Part shown: positions 43,149 through 53,783 of the stretch, piece by piece
How the letters are laid out: each line of letters begins with the position of its first letter
Numbering within the stretch: position 1 is the stretch's first letter
Notes under the pieces: model-generated
Told to the model about the DNA's origin: nothing
What the model saw: only the letters and a program-made list of their open reading frames with translations
The model's database searches: none
DNA from: Achromobacter pulmonis
Lineage (GTDB): Bacteria > Pseudomonadota > Gammaproteobacteria > Burkholderiales > Burkholderiaceae_B
Assembly: GCF_902859765.1 (NCBI RefSeq)
Contig: NZ_CADIJV010000003.1
Span: 1 to 64,000, forward strand
Length of the DNA: 64,000 bases
Direction of reading: 5' to 3'
Made by a program: the position numbers and the translations under genes

Positions 43149-45178
43149 CGGATGGGATACCACGCATTGGAGAGGGCGGGCCGGATGCCTTGCAACCGGG
43201 GCTGGTCCTGCGAGAAGTCATCGGGGTAGTAGCCGAAGCTGCGGGCGCCGCGCAGTTGCAGACGCTGCATCCAGCCGGCCAGCACGGCGGTGTCGACGGG
43301 CGTGGCCTCGGGGCGGCCGGGGCCGGTGCGCCAGTCGCGCGCCTGCAGCTCGAACACGGTACGGTCGAGCGCGCCGGGGCGTTGGGCGACGGTGTCGACC
43401 AGCCGGTCGAGCCAGGCGTTCTCCTGGCCCTTGGGCACGTTCTCCATCAACGGCATGGCCATGGGCGCGGTCCAGTCATAGGCGCCCAGGAAGTCGTCCA
43501 GGTTTTGCGCGAACCAGGTTTCCGAATGCGGCTCCAGGATCGGCATCGCGAAGAGGTTGCGGGCGGTCTTGATCTGTGGGCCGCGCACGGCGCGCACGCG
43601 TGCGGTCAGTTCGGCCGTGAAGTCGATCAGGGCGCGGCTCTTCAAGCGGGTCCAGCGCTGCAGTGTGTCCGGGTCGGCGCGCAATCGGGCGATGTCGCCG
43701 GGCAGGCCGGCGGCGCGGTAAGCGGCCAGCGCGGCGGGGCTGGCGTCCTCGAAGTCGGACAGCACGGCATCGTCGTGAAACAGGATGCCGTCGAAGATGG
43801 CGTGGCGCGCCAGGTCTTCATACAGGTCGCCGATGCGCGCCCGCGCGGTGGCGTCGAACGGCGACAGGCGACGGTACTGGTCGGGATCGGGGCGCGCCGC
43901 GGCGCCGTCAGGCTGCCAGCGGGTGACGCGCGGGATCGACGCGTCCAGGTCGAAGGCCAGCACCGGCATCCAGGCGTACACGGTGACGTCGGCGCGGTTG
44001 TGCAACTGCCACGCGACGCGGTTGAACAGGTCGGCGCGCACCGGCAGCCAGCGGTTGGGGAAGTACACCGAACGCACCAGGCCGTCGCCGACGGGATCGG
44101 AATATGCCTGCAGGAACACGGTGTTGATCTGCATGTCGAGGATGCGCTGCACCAACTCGCCCAGGTTGCGCTCGGTCTGCGCCGGGTCGGGGTCGTAGAC
44201 ATAGTCCAGGTCGACGTGGGCCACCCGCATGACTGGCGTGGCTTCCATGCCGACAACGCTGTTGGCGAAGGGTTTGAGCGCGGGGTCGCTGGCCAGCAGC
44301 ATGCGCGGGGTGGACATCAGGCGCGCCAGCCGGGCGGGGCCGTCCTCCAGCGTCAGCGCCAATTGGTAGCCGTTGTCGGCGGCGATGCGCAGCGTGCTGC
44401 CGCCTTCGGCGCCGTAGGGCCAGACCCAGACGCGCGGTTTTTTGCCGGTGACCTGTTCGATCTTGCGGCTGATGGCGCGCACGTCGCTACCCATGCGGGC
44501 CTGGAATTCGGCCTCGGACTCGTAGCGGCCGGTCTTGGCGTCATAGGTGCGGATCGCCGCGGCCGGTTCGGTATTGCCCTGCGGATTGGCCAGCGCGCCA
44601 TAGTGCGAGGCGTCGGTATGCGCGGCGATCTCGACCAGGCCGGATTGCGATATGGCGCGCACTTCGTCCCAGTTCAGGAAGCGCTGGCGCGGTTCCAGGC
44701 TGCCGCCGAAATCGACCCGTTTGTCCGCCGGGGTGTCCATCCAGGTGCCGACCGGGGCCAGCAGCGCCGGCCAGCGATAGGCTTTCAGGATCGGCAGCAC
44801 GCGGGTGTAGAAGCTGCGGTAGCCGTCGTCGAACGACAGCAGCACGGCGCGTTCGGGCAGGGCCTGGCCGCCCTGGCGCGCGGCCAGGATCTGGTCGACC
44901 GAGACGGCCTGGTAGCCGTTCTCGCGCAGCCAGGCCAACTGGTCGACCAGGCGGTCGGTGCGCACGCTCAGAAAGGCCTGGTCGGGGTCTTCGTCCTCGA
45001 CGTCGTGATAGGCCAGGGCCAGGAAATTCCCGGGCACCCAGGGTTTTTCGGCGGCGGCCACGGGCCGCGCGGACGGCGGGGTGTAGACCGGGATGTCCTT
45101 GGCGCAGGCGGTCAGCGCCAGGATGATCAGCAGCAGCAGGGCCGCCAGCAGGAGTCGGATGGGGAGCTTGAGCAGCAT
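43145..45178 (-). CDS. bpsB: Poly-beta-1,6-GlcNAc N-deacetylase PgaB/BpsB
   Basis: The 677-residue lipoprotein has the lipobox LALTAC with a mature Cys followed by AKDIPVY. The N-terminal CE4 polysaccharide deacetylase domain has LAYHDVED and [11 protein letters not shown] (catalytic Asp pair) and a metal-binding HTDASHYG. The C-terminal half is the GH153-like hydrolase domain seen in PgaB ([37 protein letters not shown]). It partly deacetylates the polymer in the periplasm, which is needed for export and biofilm structure. ATG 45178 was chosen for the lipoprotein signal. Confidence 0.93.
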   Translation of the reverse strand: MLLKLPIRLLLAALLLLIILALTACAKDIPVYTPPSARPVAAAEKPWVPGNFLALAYHDVEDEDPDQAFLSVRTDRLVDQLAWLRENGYQAVSVDQILAARQGGQALPERAVLLSFDDGYRSFYTRVLPILKAYRWPALLAPVGTWMDTPADKRVDFGGSLEPRQRFLNWDEVRAISQSGLVEIAAHTDASHYGALANPQGNTEPAAAIRTYDAKTGRYESEAEFQARMGSDVRAISRKIEQVTGKKPRVWVWPYGAEGGSTLRIAADNGYQLALTLEDGPARLARLMSTPRMLLASDPALKPFANSVVGMEATPVMRVAHVDLDYVYDPDPAQTERNLGELVQRILDMQINTVFLQAYSDPVGDGLVRSVYFPNRWLPVRADLFNRVAWQLHNRADVTVYAWMPVLAFDLDASIPRVTRWQPDGAAARPDPDQYRRLSPFDATARARIGDLYEDLARHAIFDGILFHDDAVLSDFEDASPAALAAYRAAGLPGDIARLRADPDTLQRWTRLKSRALIDFTAELTARVRAVRGPQIKTARNLFAMPILEPHSETWFAQNLDDFLGAYDWTAPMAMPLMENVPKGQENAWLDRLVDTVAQRPGALDRTVFELQARDWRTGPGRPEATPVDTAVLAGWMQRLQLRGARSFGYYPDDFSQDQPRLQGIRPALSNAWYPIR

Positions 45179-45185
45179 GGCGGTC

Positions 45186-47645
45186 TCAGAAGCGGTAGGC
45201 AAGGTCGAACACGATGCGCAGTTCGCGCTCGCGCTGGCCGTCATAGGGGCGGCTGATGCCGGTGATCATCGCGCCCACGTCGAGCACGTCGTTGGCGCGA
45301 TAGCGCTGGCCGTAGCCCAGGGCGATGACGCCGCCGGTGCCGTAGCCCTGCTGGGTGTAGGTGCCGGCGCCGACCGTGCCGATCTGTTCCCAGGCGGTTT
45401 CATAGCGGCGGTACAGCGTATGCGTGACGCGCGCGCCCGGCAGGATCATCAGGTCCGAGCGCGGGTTGTAGTACGGCGCGTCGTCGCGCGTATTGCGCTG
45501 CGACGACAGTTCCAGTTCCAGGTCTGCCTTCAGGTGCGGCGCGGTATAGACGCGCTCACGTCCGTCCAGGCCCAGCTCCCAGCGCTGGTTGCCGTCGCTA
45601 AAGCGCGACGGCGCCAGCGACAGGGTCCATTCGCGCCGCTCGTTGGCGCGCCAGCGCACGAAGCCGCTCAAGCGGTTGGCCTTGATGTCATTGGTCAAGG
45701 CGCGCAGCGGCGTGTCGCGCGATAGCACCTCGCCCGAGCCGCCCACCTGCCAGTGGTCGTCGATGTCGTAGGCGGCCGACAGGCGCAGACCGGGTTTGAC
45801 GCCGTGGCCATAGCTGTGGGTCGACACCTCGCCTTCAACCGTCAGATCGCGGCCGCGCCATTGGACGCCGGTGCGCAGCCAGCGGTAGGTGCCGCGGCCT
45901 TCCTCGAAGTCGCCGCTGGCGTAGCCGCCGCCGCCGAAGGCGCGCCAGTTGTAGTCGATAGGCGGGGAGTACAGCACCGCGTCGATGCCGAAGTCGCCGT
46001 TGCCGTTGACCGGGCTGTCCGACGCCAGGCCGCGATAGCCGCTGATGCGCAATTCGGCCTTGTTGTGGACTTCCCATTCGCGCGCCAGGCGGCGGCTGGT
46101 CAGGTTTTCGGGCGCGCGCGTCAGGGTGTCGGCCGACAGCGCCTCGGCTTGGCGCCATTCCTGCAGGTCCAGCGCGGTGAAGCCCTGACCATTCTCGACC
46201 GACAGGGCGCGCGGCGCCAGGGTCTCGGCCAGTTTCAGCTGGCGCTCGGAGGCGCGCGGCTGGTCGCGTCGGCGCATCACCGCGGCCAGGTCGGCGCGCA
46301 GGCTGGAATTATTGGGCGCGTTGGCCACCATGTCCGCCAGGCGCTGCTCGGCGGCCACGGTGTCGTCGGCCTGCAGACGCGCCGCAGCCACGGTCTGCTC
46401 GCTTTCCAGCTTGAGATCGTTGGGATTGCGGGTGGCCTGGCCCTTGTAATAGAGCCAGGGAGCGTAGCCCGCGCCAAGGGCGTCGGTGACGGCGCCGGTC
46501 TGGTCGAATTCCTCGGCCTCGGCCAGCGCGTAGTACAGGCCGGTCTCGGTGCTGAGGCGGTCTTCGGCATCGTCGTCGCGATTGGCGCCGTTGGCGCCGA
46601 CCTGGCGGTAGAGGTCGCGAGCCTTTTCCGGTTGGCGCAGATACAGATAGGCCGCGGCCACGTCGTTCAGGGCATAGCGCGGCACGCTGACGCCCTCGGC
46701 CAGCAGCGCTTCGTACTCGCGCACCAGGTCGGCCATGCGGACCCGGGCATGCAGCGCGTGCAGCCGGTCGATACGCGCGCGCCGCACGTCGGCGCGCGCC
46801 GCCTCGCCCAGGGCCTGCCAGGCGGGGATCACTGCGTCATAACGCGCCAGCACGCGATCGGCGATGGCGAAACGATCGACTTCGCCGCGCGTGGGCATGG
46901 CGGCCAGCCGCACTTGCTGGGCCAGCGCGTCGCCTTCCAGGCGGCGCAGTTGCGCGGCGTCGAACAGATCTGGATGCTGGCGCGCCAGGGCCAGCGCCGG
47001 TTGCGCCAGTCGCGCGCGGCTGAGCGCGTCGATGTATTCGCGCAGCACATAGGGCGTGCCAGGCGCGATCGCCAGCGCCTGGTCCGCCTGGTACAGGGCT
47101 TCGTAGGGCTGGCGCAAGCGCACATGGACATAGCCCAGCGCCAGGCGCGCATCGACCTGGCGCGGGGCGCGATTGACCCAGGCCTGGCCGGCGGCGCGCG
47201 CGGCCTCAGTCTGGCCGGCGTCGGCCAGCGTCATGATCTCGCCCGCGGCGAAGGCGGTTTGGCCAGGATGGCGCCGCAGTCCGGCGCGGTAGGCCGCCAG
47301 TGCCTCGGGCCAGCGGCGCAGGTCGCGGTAGGCGCGCGCCGCCGCCAGTTGGATGTCGGCGGGTACGGCCGCCGCGGGCGGCAGGGTTTCGTAGGCGGCG
47401 ACGGCTTCGGCCGGCCGGCCGGCCCAGCCAGCGATGACGATATGGTCGTACACCGCTTGCCGGCCGGCGTCCGGCCCCTGCTGGCGCAGCATCGCCAGGG
47501 CGGGCTCGTAGTCGCCGGCGCGGGCGCGCGCGATCAGCGCATCGTAGCCCGGCGCCGCCAGCGCCAGGGCGGGGGCCAGCAGCGCGCAAGCCGTCAGCGC
47601 CTGTAGTCTCGATCCGGCGGCGGGCCGCCGCGGCGTTCGCCGCAT
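45186..47645 (-). CDS. bpsA: Poly-beta-1,6-GlcNAc outer-membrane exporter PgaA/BpsA
   Basis: The 819-residue protein has a signal peptide (MRRTPRRPAAGSRLQALTAC... ending ALALAAPG), a long TPR-rich periplasmic region and a C-terminal beta-barrel ending in LRIVFDLAYRF, with an aromatic terminal residue as expected for outer-membrane proteins. It exports the partly deacetylated polymer. The start is uncertain: ATG 47645 gives a normal signal peptide, while ATG 47702 has a better Shine-Dalgarno (GGAAG) and ATG 47738 is also in frame. It is the first gene of the bpsABCD operon. Confidence 0.92.
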   Translation of the reverse strand: MRRTPRRPAAGSRLQALTACALLAPALALAAPGYDALIARARAGDYEPALAMLRQQGPDAGRQAVYDHIVIAGWAGRPAEAVAAYETLPPAAAVPADIQLAAARAYRDLRRWPEALAAYRAGLRRHPGQTAFAAGEIMTLADAGQTEAARAAGQAWVNRAPRQVDARLALGYVHVRLRQPYEALYQADQALAIAPGTPYVLREYIDALSRARLAQPALALARQHPDLFDAAQLRRLEGDALAQQVRLAAMPTRGEVDRFAIADRVLARYDAVIPAWQALGEAARADVRRARIDRLHALHARVRMADLVREYEALLAEGVSVPRYALNDVAAAYLYLRQPEKARDLYRQVGANGANRDDDAEDRLSTETGLYYALAEAEEFDQTGAVTDALGAGYAPWLYYKGQATRNPNDLKLESEQTVAAARLQADDTVAAEQRLADMVANAPNNSSLRADLAAVMRRRDQPRASERQLKLAETLAPRALSVENGQGFTALDLQEWRQAEALSADTLTRAPENLTSRRLAREWEVHNKAELRISGYRGLASDSPVNGNGDFGIDAVLYSPPIDYNWRAFGGGGYASGDFEEGRGTYRWLRTGVQWRGRDLTVEGEVSTHSYGHGVKPGLRLSAAYDIDDHWQVGGSGEVLSRDTPLRALTNDIKANRLSGFVRWRANERREWTLSLAPSRFSDGNQRWELGLDGRERVYTAPHLKADLELELSSQRNTRDDAPYYNPRSDLMILPGARVTHTLYRRYETAWEQIGTVGAGTYTQQGYGTGGVIALGYGQRYRANDVLDVGAMITGISRPYDGQRERELRIVFDLAYRF

Positions 47646-48226
47646 CGTCTGTCCCACATGGCAGTCCGCCTGGCCCTCGTAGGGCGTATTTCTTTTCAGC
47701 ATCTGTAGTACTTCCGCAGTTGCGACAAGGGCGCTCATGGCTCCGCCAGCCGGACGCGAGATTGCGCAGCGCTGGAAAGCGTGGCGCCGGCGGCGAAGGG
47801 CAGAGCGTTGGGTAGTGACTGCGCGGCGCCCGCTACGGGGACCTTCGCACTCGCGCAAGGGAGTGCATGGCTAGTACGCGCCACGCCCGTGGGGCGTGGT
47901 TGCGGCGCTTCTGGCGGCACCGGCAACAGGCCGAACTTTATGGGTTTTCGGCCAATCCAACTGTCAATTAGTGCAAAGGAAGGACTACGGCGCGCGTGGC
48001 TGGCGTATTCTCTGTCGCATACCGCGGAACCGTCGTGGCGGTATGGCCGCTGGCGGGGCTCCCCGCGAGAAACGTTTTGCCCGCGACGGAAAGGGCGGCA
48101 TGGTCCGCCGTGCAAGTAACAAAAAACGTCAAAAGTGCAGCTCTGTAACGTATCTCCGACGCTGCATACGGTGCAACGGATGTTCCACGGCGGCGACCAC
48201 CCGCGAGGGCGCGAGCCGGCAAATAC
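47646..48226. promoter_or_regulatory. Divergent control region of bpsABCD and the diguanylate cyclase
   Basis: This gap of about 580 bp holds a likely bpsA promoter on the minus strand: -35 TTGACA (complement of 47962-47967) and a weak -10 CATAAA (complement of 47937-47942), 19 bp apart. That leaves a leader of roughly 285 nt. Two hairpins lie in it: 47847-47866 (6-bp stem, GCACTC/GAGTGC) and 47881-47899 (8-bp stem, CCACGCCC/GGGCGTGG). Toward the cyclase the sequence 48112-48180 is AT-rich but has no clear box. No gene is recognised here. Confidence 0.5.
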
Positions 48227-49462
48227 ATGACGACTGATTTATTTTTCCTGGTGTGGGGCCTGGCAACGGCCCTGGCGCTGCCTTTGTTGCTGCCGTTTCA
48301 CGCGCGCGGCGTGCCGGGCGTGCAGGCCTTCACGGCCGCCAACGCCCTGGCGGTGCTGTCGCTGCTGGCCTATGCCTCGTCCGGGATCATGCCGCCGGCC
48401 GCCTATGTCATGGTGTCCAACGCGGCCTGGCTGGCGGCGGTCGGCCTGGTGTACGTGGGCGTGCGGCAGTTCTTCGGCCTGCGGCCCCAGGCCCGCCGCG
48501 TGGCCGCGGCGGCCTGCTGTGCGGCCGCGGCGATGGCGCTGATGCTCTACCGCGAGGACGACCTGGTGGGGCGCATCATCCTGTTCTCGATCTATACCTG
48601 CGTGCTGATGGTGGCGACGGGCATCGTGGTGTACCGCCAACGCCGGCGCATCCAGACGCCGGGCGTGGTGCTGTACGTGCTGCTATCGATGGCGGGGCTG
48701 GCCGGGTTGCATGCCTTGCGCGCGGTCGTCTATGGCGGCGGCTGGGCGCAGGCGGCTTCGCTGCTGGATCCGGCGCCGTGGGGCCTATTCTTCATTGTCT
48801 GCGGGTCGGTGACGGTGCCGGCGTTGTTCCTGGCGTTGCTGTTGCTGATCCAGACCTGGTTGTCCGAGCAGATGCAGGTCGCGCTCACTTTCGACAGCCT
48901 GACGGGGGCTTATTCGCGCCGCAGCATCCTCGACGAGTTGGAGCGCGAGCTGCTGCGCTGCGCGCGCAGCCAGGGACGGCTGGCGGTGCTGGTGCTGGAC
49001 ATCGATCACTTCAAGTCGATCAACGACCGCCATGGTCATGCCACGGGCGATGCCGCGCTGCGCCACTTCGCCCATGTCGTGCCCAAGGCCGTGCGCGCCA
49101 GCGACCGCTTTGGCCGCCTGGGCGGCGAGGAATTCGTGCTGCTGATGTACGACTGCGATGCCGCCCGCGCCCTGGTGCAGGCGCAGCGGGTATGCGACGC
49201 CCTGCGCGATTCGCCGCTCTATGTGCAGGGGCAGGAGTTGCGCATGACCACCAGCGGCGGTGTCGCCACCTTCCAGCCCGGTGACAGCGCCGATGGCATC
49301 CTGGCCCGCGCCGACCTGGCCTTGTACAAGGCGAAGGAACTGGGCCGCGACCGCGTCGAGATGGCCTGGAGCGCACGGCCGCCAGGCCGCCCGCAGACGG
49401 CCCGGCAACCGGCGCAGGACGCCGTACTGGCGGCGCCCAAGGCCTCGGATTCTACGGCTTGA
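48227..49462 (+). CDS. Membrane diguanylate cyclase (GGDEF domain)
   Basis: The 411-residue protein has about seven N-terminal membrane helices (residues 1-215) and a C-terminal GGDEF domain. The active-site motif is GGEEF near residue 300, with the inhibitory I-site RASD exactly five residues before it, so product inhibition is expected. FDSLTGAYSRRS and DIDHFKSINDRHGH are also intact. It makes c-di-GMP. Its position, divergent from bpsABCD, suggests it supplies the signal that activates BpsC/BpsD. Its 3' end overlaps the convergent peptidase gene by 11 bp. Confidence 0.93.
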   Translation: MTTDLFFLVWGLATALALPLLLPFHARGVPGVQAFTAANALAVLSLLAYASSGIMPPAAYVMVSNAAWLAAVGLVYVGVRQFFGLRPQARRVAAAACCAAAAMALMLYREDDLVGRIILFSIYTCVLMVATGIVVYRQRRRIQTPGVVLYVLLSMAGLAGLHALRAVVYGGGWAQAASLLDPAPWGLFFIVCGSVTVPALFLALLLLIQTWLSEQMQVALTFDSLTGAYSRRSILDELERELLRCARSQGRLAVLVLDIDHFKSINDRHGHATGDAALRHFAHVVPKAVRASDRFGRLGGEEFVLLMYDCDAARALVQAQRVCDALRDSPLYVQGQELRMTTSGGVATFQPGDSADGILARADLALYKAKELGRDRVEMAWSARPPGRPQTARQPAQDAVLAAPKASDSTA

Positions 49463-51359
49463 GGTGCTCGACGAAGAACTTTTCCATGGCCGCGTAGAAC
49501 TCGAACTTGTTCTCGTCGTTGTGGAAGCCGTGGCCTTCGTTGTCCTTGACCATGTATTCCACGTCGACGCCGCGCGCCTTGAGCGCCTTGACCATCTGGT
49601 CGCTCTCGTCCTTGTTGACGCGCGGGTCCTTGGCGCCCTGGGCGATGAACAGCGGCGTCTTGATCCGGTCGGCGTGCAGCGCCGGCGAGGTGGCGGCCAG
49701 GCGGTCCTTGTCGCGCACCGGATCGCCCACCATGTCCTGCATCTTGTCCAGCATCGGCTTCCAGTAGGGCGGAATCGACTTCATGAAGGTGAACAGGTTG
49801 GACACGCCGACGTAGTCGACGGCGGCCGCGTACAGATCGGGGGTGAAAGTCACGCCGGCCAGCGTGGCGTAGCCGCCGTAGCTGGCGCCGTAGATGCCGA
49901 TGCGCTTGGGGTCGGCGATGCCCTGCTTGACCAGCCATTGGACGCCGTCGGTGATGTCGTCCTGCATCTTCAGGCCCCATTGGCCGAAGCTGGCTTCCCA
50001 GAAGGCGCGGCCGTAGCCGGTGGAGCCGCGGAAGTTCATCTGCAGCACGCATAAGCCGCGGTTGGCCAGGAACTGCACCTCGGGGTTGTAGCCCCAGCCA
50101 TCGCGCGCCCACGGGCCGCCGTGCGGGTTGACGATGCACGCCAGGTTCTTGGGATCGCGCCCGGCCGGCAGCGTCAGGTAGCCGTGGATGGTCAGGCCAT
50201 CGCGGCTCTGGTAGCTGATCGGCTGCACCCGCGACATGTCGGCCTCGGGGATGGCCGGGTTGATGTCGGCCAGCTTGGTGAGCGTGTCGGCGCGCGCGTC
50301 GTAGATGTAGCGCGAGCCCGGCGTGCGGTCGTTGTAGGCGGCGACGATGAATTTGTCCTCGTCGCGGTTGGCGCCCTGGATGGCGAACTGGTAGCCCTCG
50401 AGCTGGGCCGACAGTTTCTTGAACAGCGTTTCGGTCTCGGCGTCGAAGAACTTGTATTGCGGCTTGTCGGTCTGGTACGAGGCCACCGTCAGCACGCGGC
50501 GCTTGCGCGAGAAGCCGGCGGCGTCCAGGTCGACCGTGTCCGGGGTGAAGATCTCGTCTTCCTGGTCCGGGCGGGCGGGGTCGATGACCACCAGCGCGAG
50601 CTTGTCGCGGCCGCGGTTGGACAGGGCGTAGAACTTCTTGTCGTCGAAGGTGAAGAAGGCCGGGCTGACGCTGGTGCGATAGTCGGTGGTGAACAGCGGA
50701 CGGAATTCCGAGGCTTCGTTGTCGCGATAGAGCAGGGTGGTGTTCAGGCCGTCGCTGGTGACGGCGGCGCGCACCTTGCCGGCGTGGTCGGTCTGCCAGC
50801 CGACGATGTTGCCGGGGTTCTGCGCCACCAGCACGCCGGCGCCGGTGTGCACGTTGACGCGGTAGACGTCGAACACCTGCGGGTCGCGCTGGTTGTGACT
50901 GATGAGAATGTGGTCGGGATCGTCTTCGAGGTCGTCCTCGATGCTGGCGCGCACGCCGTCATAGGGCGTCAGGTCGGTGACTTTGCCGGTCTTGGCGTCC
51001 ACCGCCAGCACGTGGAAGTTCTCATCGCCGCCGAAGTCCTTCTGGTAGAGCACCACGTCGGGGCCTTTCCAGAAGAAATTGCTGATGTCGCGGGCCGATT
51101 CGCTGGTCAGCTTGCGCGGTTCGCCCACCGGCTTGCTGCCTTCCAGGGCCTGCACATAGATGTTCATGCGCGGCGGTTTGCCGTCCACGCTGGTGGGCTG
51201 CATGAAGCCCAGGGTCTTGCCGTCGTCGGCCAGGCGGAAGAAACCGCGTTCCGGATTGCGGAAAAAGTCTTTCAGGGGGTAAGCCCGGGGGGGCTGCGCG
51301 GCGGCGCTGGCGCCCAGCGAGGCGCCGACGATGCCGGCGGCCAGGATGGTGTGTTTCAT
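49452..51359 (-). CDS. S9-family prolyl oligopeptidase-like peptidase, exported
   Basis: The 635-residue product has a signal peptide ([20 protein letters not shown]), an N-terminal beta-propeller region and a C-terminal alpha/beta-hydrolase domain. The nucleophile is in [10 protein letters not shown] (near residue 490), the oxyanion-side [12 protein letters not shown] precedes it, and the catalytic His is in NEGHGFHN. Enzymes of this type are acylaminoacyl- or dipeptidyl-peptidases acting on short peptides, here in the periplasm. The ATG at 51359 was chosen for the signal sequence. Confidence 0.9.
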   Translation of the reverse strand: MKHTILAAGIVGASLGASAAAQPPRAYPLKDFFRNPERGFFRLADDGKTLGFMQPTSVDGKPPRMNIYVQALEGSKPVGEPRKLTSESARDISNFFWKGPDVVLYQKDFGGDENFHVLAVDAKTGKVTDLTPYDGVRASIEDDLEDDPDHILISHNQRDPQVFDVYRVNVHTGAGVLVAQNPGNIVGWQTDHAGKVRAAVTSDGLNTTLLYRDNEASEFRPLFTTDYRTSVSPAFFTFDDKKFYALSNRGRDKLALVVIDPARPDQEDEIFTPDTVDLDAAGFSRKRRVLTVASYQTDKPQYKFFDAETETLFKKLSAQLEGYQFAIQGANRDEDKFIVAAYNDRTPGSRYIYDARADTLTKLADINPAIPEADMSRVQPISYQSRDGLTIHGYLTLPAGRDPKNLACIVNPHGGPWARDGWGYNPEVQFLANRGLCVLQMNFRGSTGYGRAFWEASFGQWGLKMQDDITDGVQWLVKQGIADPKRIGIYGASYGGYATLAGVTFTPDLYAAAVDYVGVSNLFTFMKSIPPYWKPMLDKMQDMVGDPVRDKDRLAATSPALHADRIKTPLFIAQGAKDPRVNKDESDQMVKALKARGVDVEYMVKDNEGHGFHNDENKFEFYAAMEKFFVEHLKP

Positions 51360-51522
51360 GAATGAGAGCAAGGCATACCTCCGACGATTCGCCCCGGCCG
51401 CGGGCGCTGCCGGACTACTGGTCGATAATGCCATAGCCGTGGCCGGGGTGTCGAACCGGCGGGGCCACTTATGCCGGTAGCCGGTTTGCGGGATAATCGC
51501 GGCTATCAATCTGGAGAAACAC

Positions 51523-51978
51523 ATGGTTCGGAATCTGGTCGCGGCGTCGGCGCTGGCCTTGGGCCTGGCAGGCTGCTCGCTGGGCATTTCGCAGGATGGC
51601 ACGTCGCCGCACAGCGAATTCAAGGCGCCGGTCGCTTTCAAGGACGCCTATGCCACCACGGTGCGCCAGGCCAACGCGTGCCTGCGCAGCACCGATAACG
51701 CCTACCGCGTGGTGTCGAACCTGGACGAGCGCGCCCAGACCGCCGTGGTGCGGGTGCTGGCGCCGTACAGCGACAACGAAATGACCCGCGTCGACCTGAA
51801 GGCGGCCGGTCCCAAGACCACCGACACCCGCATCGTGATGTGGGGCAAGGGCACCTGGGACGCGGCGGCGATGCGCGCCATGCAGGATGCGATCGTCTAC
51901 GGCATGAGTTCATGCGCCAGCTACATGCCGCTGGACCCGCGGCCGCCCGTCAAGCCGTCGCGGGACCTGCCGAGGTAG
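51523..51978 (+). CDS. Lipoprotein of unknown function
   Basis: The 151-residue protein has a clear lipobox (ALGLAGC, Cys18) after a short basic N-terminus. The mature part begins SLGISQDGTSPHSEFKAPVA and includes VRQANACLRSTDNAYRVVSN and a second cysteine in MSSCASYMPLDP, which might form a disulfide. GGAG lies 7-11 bp before the ATG at 51523. It resembles other small beta-proteobacterial lipoproteins, but I cannot name the family. Confidence 0.75.
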   Translation: MVRNLVAASALALGLAGCSLGISQDGTSPHSEFKAPVAFKDAYATTVRQANACLRSTDNAYRVVSNLDERAQTAVVRVLAPYSDNEMTRVDLKAAGPKTTDTRIVMWGKGTWDAAAMRAMQDAIVYGMSSCASYMPLDPRPPVKPSRDLPR

Positions 51979-52007
51979 CGGCCGCCGCGCTGGCGTAGCG
52001 GCAAGGC

Positions 52008-52433
52008 TCAATCACCGCCCGGACGGCGGCGGATGATCTTGAAGGTGGCGGTGGCGCGCGCCACCAGTTCGCCGTCGGCGCGGCGGATGTCGCCTTCGCA
52101 GAAGGCGATGGAGGCGCCGCGGCGCAGGCAGCGCGCCTCGATCACCAGGTCGCCGGTGCCGGGCGACAGGAAGGTGGTGTTCATGTCGATGGTGGCCATG
52201 CCTTCAGTGGCCTCGGCCGAGCCGCGCGCCGCGGCGCTCAGGGTGAAGTCGAGCACGCTCATCAGGGTGCCGCCGTGCACGTCGCCGCGGCTGTTGGTCA
52301 GGTCCTGGCGCCAGGGCAGCGAGGTGCGGGCATAGGCCGGCCCGATCTGTTCGGGCACCAGGCCCAGGAAACTCATGAAGGGAATCGCCAGGCCGAAGTA
52401 CGCGCCCGGGGCGGGGGTTGCGGTTGCTGTCAT
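52008..52433 (-). CDS. PaaI-type hotdog thioesterase
   Basis: The 141-residue protein has the hotdog pattern of the PaaI/YdiI group: a central [21 protein letters not shown] helix with the conserved HGG, followed by [20 protein letters not shown]. Such proteins hydrolyse acyl-CoA thioesters, often aromatic or medium-chain. The substrate is unknown and no CoA pathway is adjacent. It is divergent from dinB by 182 bp. Confidence 0.87.
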   Translation of the reverse strand: MTATATPAPGAYFGLAIPFMSFLGLVPEQIGPAYARTSLPWRQDLTNSRGDVHGGTLMSVLDFTLSAAARGSAEATEGMATIDMNTTFLSPGTGDLVIEARCLRRGASIAFCEGDIRRADGELVARATATFKIIRRRPGGD

Positions 52434-52615
52434 GGAAGCCGATATGCGGGGTAATGAGGACTGAAGGAAATCGTGGATTTGCCGGTCATAATATCCACTT
52501 TTATGCCGCCAGCCTGCCCGGAGCCTGCGCGAGTGTCCATTTTTCCGGTGACCGTACTTTTCGCGTCCGTTGCCACGCCCTGTCGCGTTGTCCGGATACC
52601 CGTTTCTCCCCCGCC

Positions 52616-53698
52616 ATGAGCGACGCCAGCCGCAAGATCGTACATATCGACATGGATGCCTTCTATGCGTCCGTGGAGCAGCGCGACAACCCCGAATTGC
52701 GTGGCAAGCCGGTGGTGGTGGCCTGGACCGGCCCGCGTTCGGTGGTGTGCGCGGCGTCCTATGAGGCGCGCCGCTTCGGGGTGCATTCGGCCATGTCGGC
52801 GGTGCGCGCGCAGCGGCTCTGTCCGCAGGCGGTCTATGTGCCGCCCGACTTCAACCGCTATCGCGAGGTGTCGCGCCAGATCCGCCAGATATTCGCCCGC
52901 CATACCGACCTGATCGAGCCGTTGTCGCTGGACGAGGCCTATCTGGACGTCACCGTCAACAAGCTCGGTTTGCCGTCGGCCACCGAGGTGGCGCAGGTGA
53001 TCCGCCAGCAGATCCGGGCCGAGACCGGGCTGACCGCCTCGGCCGGGGTGGCGCCCAACAAGTTCCTGGCCAAGATCGCGTCCGACTGGAACAAGCCCGA
53101 CGGGCAATATGTGATCCGGCCGTCGCGGGTGCTGGAGTTCCTGCAGCCGCTGCCGGTGCGCAAGGTGCCGGGCGTGGGCAAGGTGACGCAGGCGCGGCTG
53201 GAGCAACTGGGCATTCAGACCGTAGGCGACCTGGCCACGCACAGCGCGCAGGAACTGGAGCATTACTTCGGCCGCTACGGCCGGCGTTTGCATGAGCTGG
53301 CGCGCGGCATCGACGAGCGCGAGGTGCAGACCGACCAGCCGCTGCAGCAGGTGTCGGCCGAGACCACGTTTTCGGAAGATGTGAGGCTGGAGGCCATCGG
53401 CGAGGCCATCGACCGCATGGCCGACAAGGTCTGGAACCAGGCGCTCAAGAAGGGCGCGCTGGGGCGCACGGTGGTGCTCAAGCTCAAGACCGACCGCTTC
53501 CGCATCCTGACGCGCAGCCAGACCAGCCTGAATCCGCCGGCCTCGGCCGCCGAGCTGGCGGCGGTGGCCAGGCTGCTGTGCGAGCGTGTCGACCTGCCGG
53601 CGCAGACGCTGTACCGGCTGGCAGGCGTGGGCATGAGCAATTTCGCCGATCCGCGGGAGCAATCGCGCCAGCCGGATCTGTTTGGCGGGGCGTTCTGA
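52616..53698 (+). CDS. dinB: DNA polymerase IV (Y-family, translesion)
   Basis: The 360-residue protein is a full-length DinB. Catalytic carboxylates are in [12 protein letters not shown] and [10 protein letters not shown]; the finger motif [14 protein letters not shown] and the HhH region [16 protein letters not shown] are intact. The C-terminus ends QPDLFGGAF, a beta-clamp-binding motif. It bypasses lesions with low fidelity and is usually SOS-controlled, but I could not find a clear LexA box upstream. ATG 52616 fits the family; the frame is open upstream. Confidence 0.95.
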   Translation: MSDASRKIVHIDMDAFYASVEQRDNPELRGKPVVVAWTGPRSVVCAASYEARRFGVHSAMSAVRAQRLCPQAVYVPPDFNRYREVSRQIRQIFARHTDLIEPLSLDEAYLDVTVNKLGLPSATEVAQVIRQQIRAETGLTASAGVAPNKFLAKIASDWNKPDGQYVIRPSRVLEFLQPLPVRKVPGVGKVTQARLEQLGIQTVGDLATHSAQELEHYFGRYGRRLHELARGIDEREVQTDQPLQQVSAETTFSEDVRLEAIGEAIDRMADKVWNQALKKGALGRTVVLKLKTDRFRILTRSQTSLNPPASAAELAAVARLLCERVDLPAQTLYRLAGVGMSNFADPREQSRQPDLFGGAF

Positions 53699-53711
53699 AT
53701 GCCTGCGCGGC

Positions 53712-53728
53712 GGCGCCCTGAGGGCGCC
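53712..53728. terminator. Short hairpin between dinB and the YqeY gene
   Basis: GGCGCCC (53712-53718) and GGGCGCC (53722-53728) form a 7-bp stem with loop TGA between convergent genes. No T run is seen. Confidence 0.35.
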
Positions 53729-53783
53729 CCGCGCGCAAGCGCGGCAGCCCCGTCCGGCGCAGGGCGCGCCAGACGGCACGGAC

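Noticed and set aside
43190-47606. Long plus-strand ORFs opposite bpsB and bpsA
   Set aside because: They lie antisense to clearly functional operon genes with signal peptides and catalytic motifs and have shadow-type composition.
47840-47930. Possible c-di-GMP (GEMM) riboswitch in the bpsA/cyclase region
   Set aside because: Two stacked hairpins are present, but the conserved GEMM core sequences could not be matched on either strand.
52440-52616. LexA box upstream of dinB
   Set aside because: No CTG-N10-CAG site with a reasonable context was found by eye.
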